Shown piece after piece: positions 45,009-55,800 of a stretch of DNA of 64,000 bases. Every line of letters starts with the position of its first letter. Positions within the stretch are counted from its first letter, which is position 1. The stretch is from Antedon bifida (lineage: Eukaryota > Echinodermata > Crinoidea > Comatulida > Antedonidae). The stretch covers positions 6,746,001-6,810,000 of the forward strand of contig OY727099.1 in NCBI GenBank assembly GCA_963402885.1, given 5' to 3'. The position numbers were made by a program, and so were the translations under genes. The notes beneath the pieces are model-generated. The model did no database searches, had not been told where the DNA came from, and saw only the letters and a program-made list of their open reading frames with translations.

Positions 45009-48000
45009 GATTTATTTCATGATCTTTAAGCAAGTCTAGATATTCAGAGGTAGAGGGCAGCAGATCTAGAAGATTGACAGAGTCAATACGAGGCAGCTTG
45101 ACATTGTAGTAAACGTATATCTTGCTATCAAACGTGGCATACACTAAACATGGGTTGGTTGCACCGGCAATTGTGTAACGTCCTAAACAAGAAATTAGTC
45201 CTTTTATTCATGTTATAGCATGTAGTTTTCAATATTACCTACAGTCGAGTTTTATCACTGCGCCAGTCTAGCGCCTCCTATCTGGGTTGACTCACATACC
45301 ATGACCGCTGGTTGTTATGTTATTGTTGTGATATTTGGTTTTGACGAATAAAGATCTTATTCTACTTGAGTCTTACGTGTCCGGTCGTTTTTATTGTGGT
45401 GTGCCTTTTGCCTTACTGGCGCTGTTGTAATAGGTAGCAATTACAGTGAAAAAACGAATTGAGTTCCAACTAGACTTGAACCCGAAACTGGGGATTGGTA
45501 GGCAACAACCTATTTTTAGTGTTTGTAAACCCAAGGCTTCTGGTTAATAGACTTTGAAAACATCTGCAATTTTGTAATATTATTTTTAATAATTATAATC
45601 ATTTGCTAGTGTTGCCCGATACTCTGCAAATTGTTCTCGCTGTTTGACTTTTTATTTTGTATCTCCATTGAGATCCAGCCACTGATAACCACAGCATTGT
45701 CAATTTGTCAGTAATTTGCATTTGGATTAATATTATTTTTAATAAAAAGTAGAACCTCTGGGACACCCCAATTAAACTTTATTCTGCTGTGTCCCTGGCC
45801 TTAAAAGTGGTTCTATTATAGTAAATCTATAAGTAATTCCACATACCAGCACAAAAAGCAGCTACATTACCATCAAACCTAAACTTGGCAATATTTTGTT
45901 CTTGGTCAGCGATGTACGTCATTCCATTCCATGCACAACATAACACTTCATCTTTTCCATCTCCCTGACAAATGAAAATAATTTTAGTAAAATTCATTTT
46001 GAGATTAAATGTACTTTTGTAATACATGATTAAAACTAAATTTAAAACAAAAATTACAGTATATATATATAATCTGCTACCTAAACAATATGCAATGCAG
46101 TGCAATCAAATTGGTTATCAACTTACAGTGATATCAAGAGCGGTCAGTGAGAACAGTTGATGGTCAAGCTTATAGGACCACACCATCTCATCCTCCTGAA
46201 TCATCATTAAGTTACCTATCAACAAATGCCAAGTGTTACTATGGAAATCAAAACAAGTTCAATTTTTAAAATGGCCGTTTTTGGGGGGTTATTGCTATTA
46301 AGAACTTAAGCTCTGTCTACACTATCAAACTAGTTTGAAAAAAAAAAGGTGTGATGTGCCCAAATATAGTAGTGATATGACATCATCATGTCCATAATGG
46401 GCAAATCACATTTTTTTGTCACATAAAGTTTGATAGTGTAGACAGATCTTAACAAACAGGAAATTGTCTATATATAGTGTACATAATTTACTTCTAAAGC
46501 TCGGTTCCCACTAGCGACGCAACACAACGCAACCTACGCAACTAAGAAAATACCCTTCCAATAATTGTGTTTGCCCCGCCTTGTGTGAAATAAAACCTGC
46601 AATGTTTGCAGCACTGTTGCGTCGTCGGTTCCCACTGATTAAGCAATACAGTACAGCACTTCAATACGTCGATGTGTTGCATTGTGTCGATGTGTTGCAT
46701 TGCGTCGATGTGTTGCATTGCGTCGCTAGTGAGAACCACCTTTAAGACAGCATAAAAATTATTTTAACAAACTGAATCTTACCATCTAAAGAGCTGAGAA
46801 CAAATTTATCACACTGAGGTTCGTCAACAACGCTTGTTCCTATTTGAAAAGAAATATTATGTATATGAAGCTGTGATGACAAAATTGCCTTAAATTTTTT
46901 AACATTAATAAATGTAAACTAATTGTGAAAATAAATTCTATCAGTTTATTATTTATTTATTCTTTATTTCGTATTCAAATGTACATATACAGCATTACAG
47001 ATACAAAGCTCTTTAACTAATATACATAATTACATAGTAAAACAATACAATAATAATACAAAAGCCCACGGACCACAAACTGATAATACGTGTACATTAA
47101 ATCTCTCCCAGTTTGCATCCATTGATGAGCCATAAAAGGCATTTATCATAATGCACATAACCAGCATATTATTAGAGTGGTTGACTCTTAGTGAGAAACC
47201 ATAAATAGATTTTCTGATGTTTTCTTTGAAAGATAATAATCCATTACTAAAAAACACAGCTGATGCACTATTATGTCGTGGTAAATTCAGTATCATACGC
47301 AATGCGTTATAATTCAATTCATATTCATTGGTCAAATTCATATAAAAATAAATCTTAAAACCTTTACTACTTTACCTTGTGATAAATGGCCACTGATTTC
47401 TGTTGTTCATTATAATTCAATTCATATTCATTGGTCTAATTCAAATAAAAATAAATCTTAAAATCTTTACAACCTTACCTTGTGATAAATGGCCGCTGAT
47501 TTCTGTTGTAATAATGCTGTTTCTAGCCTTCACGCTCGAGATGCTATGAGCTACTATGAGGACAGAGTTCTCATTGTCAGCCTTTACGTTGCCTTCCTCA
47601 GCCCATGTACACTTCAGTTCAACGTAGCAGAACCCTGGCTGGGAGGCCACTAACTTAGGTATGCCATTCTGGTGATGTAGGGCTATAGAACCAATCTGCA
47701 AATATTGCAAATAATATTTTTGAATGATGGAAATGAAATATGAATATTTTTTGAATTTTTTTTTTTGTCTTTTATGAGTGAGTATTTCTTGATAGGAATT
47801 TCACAATGTTACACACCTGTCCAGGTGGTTCCCACATCTGTAGAAGTTTAAGAATGCCTTTACTCTGCTCACTTGGATTCTAGAAAAAAGTAATTAACAA
47901 TTAATAATCATGATTCCACCCTTCCGCTTTAGTTTGACAAAAAAAGTGTGATGTTCCTAAATATGGTAGTGATATGCTTAAATATGGTAGTGATATGACA

Positions 48001-50703
48001 TCATCATGTCAATATATGGGTACATCACATTTTTTGTCAAACTAGCGGAAGGGTGGAATCATGATTATTTTGTCACATAAAGTTTGACAGAGCTTCACAT
48101 ACAGTTAAAAAAAACTGTAACAGTAAAGAAACATAAATTAACATAAAATAATTGTATCTAGGAATGGTATGTTATGATGAATTAAGCCCAACTTACACAG
48201 ACAAGCGGTAACGGTAATAAAAATATAGAATCCATGTTATTCCTTATGACCATTTACACACAACGCGGAGTGGACGAGCAGTTTCTGCTCAGGATAGATA
48301 CAGATTCTATTTTTTCCGCTTACCGTTACAGCGTGTAAATTGGCCTCAAGGATGGAAGTACAGTAGAACCTCTATTAAGGGGACACCTTCGGGGTCCAAC
48401 ACAGTTATTAAAGGTGTAGCCCAAATAAAGATTGGCCATAGTGTTAAATCATATATTTGCCCTTGTTTATTTTTAAAGTAGGGGTTGGGAGTTGTTCTTC
48501 TGTAAATGCTCTAGAATCAAGTCACAAATATGCTTACATCATCACTGTACTCCATCCATTTGTAAGCTCTGATAACACGGTCTGTGTGTCCTATTACTAG
48601 CTCATACATACCATCTCCATCTGTGGAATGTTACAGAAATAACTATTACACAACAGTAATTATAGCTAGAACATTTATTCAATTCAATTTTCGATAACTA
48701 GCAATTATTAAGCATATAAAAAATAAATGAAATGTACTACAATCATTTTTACATATTTTATAATTGCCAGTCATCGAAAATATAATTTGAAACTGTTGAT
48801 TCATTTCAAATGTGATGTTTTAAAGTATTTAAAAAAATTGATATTGCAACTTTTTTCTGTTTTTTTTTTGTGTTTTTCTGTATTCATGTTTTTAAGGATG
48901 TTTTAATTTGATTGCACCTTTTATATTTTACAGTACAGTATTATGTGACAATAAAGTTTATCTATGTCTATGGTATATTTTCTTTATGAAATTGATTCAA
49001 ATTTAAAAATATTCCAGTATCAGTTTGGAGAAAGCAGTTTTACTTTATAATACTCATTTTACTTTCATAATGTTTTTTAAAAAATATTTTATAAATTTGA
49101 AACTTATGTTCTTTCAACTAAATGTCATACCAACATCATCTATAAGAATCATCTTTGTGTTGGCAGCCAGGTGCTGTATGTGACATGGAACCATATCGAC
49201 AGGTTTCTAGAATAAAAATATTAAATCAAATCTTCAGTTAAGAAAGTAAAAGTATGAAATAATAAATAAAACAGATAATATATTAGTAGTGAAGCTGTGG
49301 CTTGGTGGTCAAGTAGTGGAGCTGTAGATTGGTGGCCTTCCGCCAATACCAGGGTCCAAGGTTCAATCCTGACCTAGTGCCAGGGTTGTATCTCACGAAT
49401 CTTTCAACTCCACTCCCAGGGCCTCAAATGAGACTTAGTTTATAAGCATGACAAATTATAAAATAGTTTATCCATCCTGTAATTGGCGAGTTACTCGCTG
49501 TTGAATGCGTATGAAATAAACAAAATAAAAGGTCCTTGAATTTGCCAGGTATATTTACTAACTTTGTCTTCTGAATTGAATTGAAAAATTTTGCACCATC
49601 CTTCCGCATTCATTGTTACAACTACATTCTGAAAAAAGTTGAGAAAAAGTTTATGCAGTTAGTACTCATAAAACATTGGTGAATGTTTTCAAATTTAATT
49701 TAAAGCTCATTAGAAAACAGTCAGTGTTTACCTTCATCTTGTTAAAAAGATCTCCAATTCCTAAACAGGTAATCTGTGAACATAATGAGATATAACAAAT
49801 AAAATATTTCCACTGTATAGTAGTACTACAAAAAGTAATAAGTACTGTACACCCACAATCTGCAGGCAAGAAGCATCAGCAGTAACGGGGTACCACAAAG
49901 GTACACCTAACTGCAGAGGGCACCCTAAGCTGCAGACATTCACCAACGCAGAGGCTTGTAATAAGTGGGTACCTCTTGAGGTCAGTGGCTATGAGTAGAG
50001 CTTAAGGGGCCCCAGAGCATGAGCAGCCCCAATGCAAATACCCAGTGTTGGAGGGCCTCTTTTTAGGGGTGCTAAACCAGGGATCTTTTCCTCCTGCATT
50101 AGGAAACTGTTTGACGGATCACAGCATTAAACTTGCTTACCATTCCCAGTCCACTACAACGTGCCCAGGCAGTAACTGCATCTCCTTTAAAGATATTTAA
50201 ATCACCTTCTACATTGCCAACAACTAACTCGTGCTCCTAAAAAAAAACCAATTTCAAGCCATCATTGACGCACAGAAAATGTACAAAGATTTCTAAATTA
50301 AAAAAATTATCTTAAAAAAATGTATTAATTTAATATTATAAAAGTTTGAACCCTGTGGTCTAAAGATATCAAATAAAATGGCATAAAAATTATACTAAGA
50401 TGTGGAAATTAGTTATAAAAGGACTACTTGTAGGTCTATGTACATATAGGGACGAAACGACTTGTTTATATTTGTCTAAGCTACAGTGCACTTAGAGGGC
50501 ACAGAAGAAAGTATTCATGAGATGGGTCTAGGCCCTACTACTAGCCCTAGTAGGCTAGACAACTGACAACTACCAGCTTGGCACTGCTAGTAAGTTATAA
50601 TACTCACTCCATCATTATTTATATCCCCTAATATTACGTTATTTGAAAGTAAATTTCCTTCAAATTCTAGTTCCACCTTATCAACAAAAGTTACAGATCT
50701 CAT
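45009..50703 (-). CDS. ITFG2: ITFG2, KICSTOR complex subunit (last exon not found)
   Basis: Twelve exons, minus strand: 50703-50608, 50236-50141, 49773-49732, 49628-49563, 49206-49131, 48620-48538, 47879-47817, 47695-47479, 46839-46783, 46215-46127, 45964-45847, 45182-45009. All joins GT/AG with continuous frame, 392 residues so far. The start MRSVTFVDKVELEFEG matches the N terminus of vertebrate ITFG2, as do DINNDG, GDGMYELVIGHTDRVIRAY, QPGFCYVELKCTW and DEVLCCAWNGMTYI. FG-GAP/beta-propeller Asp motifs are present (DINNDG, DVDGDG, DITGDG). ITFG2 with KPTN, SZT2 and C12orf66 forms KICSTOR, which tethers GATOR1 to lysosomes and restrains mTORC1 when nutrients are low. The frame stays open past the likely donor at 45008 to a stop at 44866, but that extension looks intronic. 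Vertebrate proteins have about 40 more residues after this point. Confidence 0.9.
45750..45830. mobile_element. Small inverted-end element
   Basis: TAGAACCTCTGGGACACCCC at the left and AAAGTGGTTCTATTATAG at the right are inverted partners. A related end (GTAGAACCTCTATTAAGGGG) occurs at 48362. No coding content. Confidence 0.4.
46310..46450. mobile_element. Hairpin MITE family 1, copy in an ITFG2 intron
   Basis: Near-complete copy: TTAAGCTCTGTCTACACTAT at the left end and ATAGTGTAGACAGATCTTAA at the right, with a hairpin core CATCATCATGTCCATA. TTAA at both ends suggests a TTAA (piggyBac-like) or TA target preference. Confidence 0.85.
46497..46745. mobile_element. Hairpin MITE family 2, copy 2
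   Basis: GCTCGGTTCCCACTAGCGAC and TCGCTAGTGAGAACCACCTT form the ends. Near the right end GTCGATGTGTTGCATTG is repeated about three times, an internal expansion absent from copy 1 (12340-12556). Confidence 0.8.
47030..47341 (-). mobile_element. 3' fragment of a non-LTR retrotransposon (LINE) reverse transcriptase
   Basis: The minus-strand frame (103 codons) contains YNALRMILNLPRHNSASAVF followed by LLSFKENIRKSIYGFSLRV and SNNMLV. This is the arrangement seen at the C terminus of CR1/Jockey-type LINE ORF2 proteins (YN.A.R.LL.LPR..SAS.MF). It ends with a stop and AT-rich sequence. Only the 3' end is present, as expected for 5'-truncated LINE copies. It lies in the ITFG2 intron between exons 8 and 9, on the gene's own strand. 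Confidence 0.75.
47302..47510 (-). repeat. About 100-bp tandem duplication including the end of ITFG2 exon 8 and its donor
   Basis: TTATAATTCAATTCATATTC..TTACCTTGTGATAAATGGCC..CTGATTTCTGTTGT occurs at about 47305-47402 and again at about 47408-47510. The second is the true exon 8 end with donor GTAAGG. The first is an intronic duplicate with donor-like GTAAAG. Confidence 0.85.
47905..48094. mobile_element. Hairpin MITE family 1, variant with a nested second inverted repeat
   Basis: The usual core (TATGGTAGTGATATG..CATCATCATGTC) is bracketed by AATCATGATTCCACCCTTCC and its inverse GGAAGGGTGGAATCATGATT instead of the usual left end. The usual right end (ACATAAAGTTTGACAGAGCT) follows outside it. 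Confidence 0.8.
49285..49440 (+). mobile_element. tRNA-derived SINE in an ITFG2 intron
   Basis: GTGGCTTGGTGGTCAAGTAG resembles a box A and CCAAGGTTCAATCCTGACC is a box B. A non-tRNA body follows (CAGGGTTGTATCTCACGAAT, CTCCCAGGGCCTCAAATGAG). Lies between ITFG2 exons 4 and 5. Confidence 0.6.
49880..50125 (+). repeat. Dispersed repeat (inverted relative at 59395-59540)
   Basis: GCATGAGCAGCCCCAATGCA, CCCAGTGTTGGAGGGCCTCT and GCTAAACCAGGGATC match the reverse complement of the block with GGTTTAGCACTCTTAAGGGG and CCTCCAACACTGGGTAAT at 59425-59470. Both are in introns. Confidence 0.6.
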
Positions 50704-51607
50704 TTTGTTGTTTTGTTTATTGCATGTGCCACTCTGTTGCTGCTTGGGGAGGACTTGTTGACGGTCCGTTTTAGGAACTTCCAACAACCTCTAAACACAA
50801 ATAAGTATGGAAAGCTACAGAAGCAAAAACCTATTCCCATTGTTATTTGCATAGCCCATAGCATTGCCCATTAGCATTGGTTAAATTCCCAATCAAATAA
50901 TCAATAGCTTTGGAATTGTTTTAATAGAAATATTTTCAAAATCATTAATCAACCATGGAGGCATACTCCATGAATCAACATAATTATATACAAACAAAAA
51001 ACAAACACAATATCACAAAGTAAGGTATACTGTTTAATTTATTCCAATCTGAGAAAAATTAATTTTTACATAATTGTAATTTTGAAATACTGAAATTTAA
51101 AGTACACTCTCACCCACAGCGCAGTCAAAGTATCAAGTGCAAGGGGAACAAACATTTTCTATATTCATTACGGTATTTTCCAAACCAATAAAATATTGAT
51201 ACTACTGTATATACAGGGGGCGGAAACGGATAAAATATTATAGAACCTTATTGATAAAATACTATCTCCTAAAACTATTGGAATTATTTACATTTTATAA
51301 AGAATTTACACAGTATTCACAATTCACATATACTTAAATCAGAGACTTAAATAGCACATAAACAAGTCACTTTAAACATTGTACTAGAGTATCAATTTAA
51401 ATCTTTATCAGCCTCTTCCTCTCTTTTAGGAATGAATGAATACAGTAGGAATATTATTATTGATAATGATATTTTAAGGGTCTATAACTGCATATAAAAG
51501 TATAGGAAACAAATAATAAATACCATATCATATTAATTAAAACTTATTTAATATTTGGTTGATGGTTCAAGGTTTTAATAATTAAAAGTGCTTTCAAACA
51601 TTAAGTA

Positions 51608-51745
51608 AAGCTCTGTCTATCAATCTAGTTTGACAAAATAGGTGTGTCCAAATATGGTAGTGATATGCCCAAATATGGTTGTGATATGACATCATCATGT
51701 CCATATATGGGCACATTACATCAAGTTTGATAATGTAAAGATCTG
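51608..51745. mobile_element. Hairpin MITE family 1 copy, 5' member of a back-to-back pair
   Basis: AGCTCTGTCTATCAATCTAG and TCAAGTTTGATAATGTAAAG ends, usual ATATGACATCATCATGTCCA core. Confidence 0.72.
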
Positions 51746-51862
51746 TCTACACTGTCAAAATTTATGTGACAACAAAATGTGATGTTCCCATATATGGACA
51801 TGATGACTACCATATTTGAACACTTTTTTTGTCAAACTAATTTGATGGTGTAGACTAAGAAA
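51742..51862. mobile_element. Hairpin MITE family 1 copy, 3' member of a back-to-back pair
   Basis: CTGTCTACACTGTCAAAATT and CTAATTTGATGGTGTAGACT ends. The centre is shortened (CATATATGGACATGATGACT). Directly adjoins the preceding copy. Confidence 0.72.
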
Positions 51863-52876
51863 CAATTGTTGTTCATCTATATGTAATCCTGACATCACAG
51901 TACCGCACCATGTGACTTTATCTTTTTGGTAAGACATAATGAATCGAAATACAATTATTTAAATACAATCTTAAAAATATATTTCCAAATGAAATAGCCA
52001 TTGGACATATTAAGTATCAACTACTTATTAAAATTATATAGTACAAATATTTACAATTTTCTTTTGGAATGGTCAATGAATTTTTAAAGAAATACTTTAA
52101 ATATTTGGAATGTAATATATTCCACAAGGTATCATAGAAATGGACGAATTTTATTGATTTTTTCAGCATAAAAGCACCATAGCAAAAACTAGTGAAGATA
52201 TTCATGTTGATAAATAATAATTATAAATGGTGTCCAAATGAACTTCAGCCATTACCCAAACCTAAAATCTATCTAAAATAAATTGAATCTTTTTAGAAAT
52301 GTTGATAAAAACTTTAAAACTGTTATAAATAGTTATTATTGCTAAACCCTGTATACAAATCTGTGTAATTTTGTGTATAATAAGCTTAAACATTGAAATT
52401 TCCATATTTACATTTTAAATGTATCATAATTGATAATGCCAAAATTAAACACCATTTATATACAGTATAGTAATTTTATTGTATGTAAAGGTGATTTTCA
52501 TATTAATTCGAACATTAAAATCACTTAAATACAAAAACGTATTTTGGTGTATGTAAAAGTCTTTTTTTTTTTAATCATTTTAATTTAACTCAGGTATTAA
52601 TGCTTTCTTTCGGCAATTCAATTGAAATATATTCATATACTGTACAATATTTTATTATAAGAGGACGGAATTATAAAATTGTCGCTCATTAATTAGGTAA
52701 TGCAGCATCTCCTATTTATAATTTCAAAATTAATATTAAATTTTGATTAGCATTTCTTTCAGTGCTCCACTTTCACATTTTATGTTATGCTTGTATTGTC
52801 TTTACTGAAAGGAATAAAATAAATACAATAAAATAAATAAGATAACTTATGCAATATTTGACAGGTTAAAAGAATG

Positions 52877-55800
52877 TTATAAGTGACCATTTTGGTGTGT
52901 GTAAGACCTATGTCGGACAGAGCTTGGAACACTGCCCTTTCTAGGCCGATTGACATAGTTATATTGTCGGTTGTAACGCATTCCAAGCCCGCTCTCCACG
53001 CTGCTTTTCTCCGTCGTTGCTATGCTACCCTGTTCCATGCTGTCGAGTGAGACCTGATCTAGCATGACGCCCTCATCGGAGAAAGGTATGCTGCGGTTGC
53101 GACGCAACATTTGGTGCTGTAGAAGTCTTTCTTTGTCTTCTAAGTTGTGCAGTTCTTGTTCGATGTGCGTAGCTGGAGTCTTGTACTCACCAGCAGTAAA
53201 TTCTTCATCCTTCAAGAGCTGATCAAGAAGTGCTTCTTGTTGGAGTATTGTTTCTTCCTCCTGAGAAAAAACCATAAAATTCATTGTGAAGTTACTTCAA
53301 GCTAAAGCTCTGTTTACACCATGAAATGGTTTACATTGATTTGAAAGATATTAAACCTGATGTTAAGATTTACAAAGAGAAATGTTTTTAGTTTAAGACA
53401 TTTCTTACATTTGAAATATTACAGTGCAATATTCAATGCACACAGATATCTGGGTCTTGAATCTTTAATTTGAATACTGTATACAAGAAACAGAAACATT
53501 ACAAGAAGATGAACAAAGAAAAACAAAAAGTTTATAAGATAAAGAAAACAAATTTAAGATAAAGAAAACAAATTTAAGAGAAAGAAAGAAATACCAAAAC
53601 TTACATCCAATGTTAATTCGACGTCATTTAGTCTGTCCTCGAGATCTTTCTGAATTATCTCTTCATGTTCCATTTTAGCGGCTTCATAGCGTAGCCGCTC
53701 CTGTATCAACATGTCTTCAGCTGCCAAACTAAAAGATCATGGAAATTTATTTACCTACTATATACATCAAAGGAAATGATCATATGCATCTTTTTAACTA
53801 GAGTTGAACCAAGGCAATCCAACAACAGGACACAGACCTCACCTTGCCAAGTTAGGAACTTGTAACAGTCCTTTGATCTTATGTCTGGCTGCGACAAATA
53901 CTACAGTACTGTACTATATACATATTTCTGTTAAGGGATTTGGAACTGATAGTGTCGCAGCCACAAATCCTTTGATCTCCAGAGCTTGCATTCTGTTGTT
54001 AGATTACCTTTGTTGAACATATTTACCACCCATCATTTCTACAGCCTTCTGGTACTGTTTTAGTCTACTTTCCTGTCATTCCATTTATTAATAATGTTGA
54101 TGATGTTACTTTACTCACCTTTGTTGTTTAGCTTGTTGGAGAAATGCTAACAAGTCTTCATTCTCTTCATCGTCACTAAAGCCATTCAGTTTGTAATGAT
54201 TTTTCACTTTGTAATCCTGTAATGGTGGTGACATGTGCTTCTGGGGCAACTTTCCATTTTGATGATTTTGTAAACCATCATTTATCTGAAACAAAACATC
54301 TGGTGAGATCGTGACATCTGCTGGATCTCCTGCTGGCAGGTTTGGTAGTTTTCTTTCCAAACGTTTTTCTTTCTCTTTAGATTTCTCTGCCAGACTATCT
54401 ATTAAAACTCTCTGCGATTCCCGCTCTTCCATTAATTTGTCCTGTAAAAGTAACTCTTGTAATGATATTCTTTCTCTTTCAACTTCGAAATCTGCCAACT
54501 CATCTTCAGTTAAAGTCCTACCATCTTTTGGAACTAGGTCTGATAAGTGTCCAGTCTTCTCGTTCATCAGAGAAGATGGAAGACTATTCTGACGACGTAG
54601 TGTACGATTTTCTTGAGGCGTCAACTTTGTTGGGCTCTCACGATCTCGAATTGGAAGACTAGAATTTAAGAATGCTATCGATCGATCAGGTTCAAAGTTA
54701 CTCTCACCAGTGTCTGTCAAGAATGGTATCATAGGTATCGTAAGTCCAAGTGTGCCACGCAATGGTGAGCTACCACCACTACCTCTGTCATCAGTCACAT
54801 GGTTTTGAACGTCTGAAGGACTTTGTCCAGACTGGTAGTGAACAGGACTTGAGTCCTCTGTTTTTGTTCCAGAGGCATTTAATTCTGACAATTTAGAAAT
54901 GTTCTGCAAAACATCACTGTACGTGAGATTTGAATCGCTGTTAAATCGACCAATACCAGAGTCAGATGCACTCGGTGGATTTGGCGGTGTAATTTGTTTT
55001 AACTCGGCAGCAGTCAGTGATTCAGAGTTTATACCAGATTGTTTAAAAGGAGTGTGGTGACTGGATGTATACTCAGGAGGGGATCGATAAATTAGTGCAT
55101 TTTGGCTATAATATGCAGAATTTTGGACTGGCCCATTATCAAAACCAATGTGGTGATGTCCAAGGTAATCAACTTGAGGATCCAAAATCACTCTACCAGT
55201 TTTTGCTGGTCGGTCGATTGACATATCTGCTCTAAGTGGAGCAGGATTGGCAGAGAAGTCAGGTTGGTTCAACACTGGCATACTTTGTGCAAACGATTTA
55301 TATAATGTTGGTTCACTCTCGTAGCCTAATGCGCCATAACCAGACGGCCATTGCCCGGAATTAATTGAGTGAACCCAAGACTTAGCATATGCATTACGTG
55401 GCAAACGTGAAGGAAGGACTCCTTCTAGATTGGCCATAACATCATCATCATCAGATTCTCCATAAATGCCATATGTCTCATCAACAATTTTCTGCTCGGA
55501 AAAACCTTTAACCTGTCGGGTTTGTTGCATTTGTGAATCTTTTGGCGAATTGATGTACTGGAGAGAGAGATTGGTTGGTCGAGGCGCCTGACGTAAAGCT
55601 CTCAGAAAAGGTGAATCTTGATCAGCTGAAACATGACTTGTATCCCTGACATCAACTGTGGAGCTACTGTAATAGGGACGTTGACTAACTGGAGGTTTAC
55701 GATACACACCTCCGTTTGTCAACAAGTCTGAATGCGCAATTGATGCTGGTGTTCTCTTTGGTTTCTTAGGACGAACACTTTGCCCTTCAAATTTGGGCAA

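Larger units (their letters stand above)
50704..52876. other. Between ITFG2 start and the SEC14-spectrin gene end
   Basis: No further gene seen. The ITFG2 frame is open upstream of its ATG to about 50787, where TGTGTTTAG at about 50790 could be the acceptor of a 5' UTR exon. Two hairpin MITEs sit back to back at 51608-51856. The remainder is AT-rich and probably includes the 3' UTR of the gene to the right. Confidence 0.5.

Noticed and set aside
45240..45425. Possible solo LTR (AATAAAGATCTTATTCTACT, followed by GTGTCCGG)
   Set aside because: A polyadenylation-like word is present but I could not find matching TG..CA ends or a target-site duplication.
47441..47695. Extension of ITFG2 exon 8 beyond 47479
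   Set aside because: GTAAGG donor follows HLSQ and the next exon continues the ITFG2 reading in phase; the extension is intronic.
52877..53284. Separate small gene starting at 53284
   Set aside because: A TTTTTTCTCAG acceptor at 53261 and frame continuity make it the last exon of the SEC14-spectrin gene.
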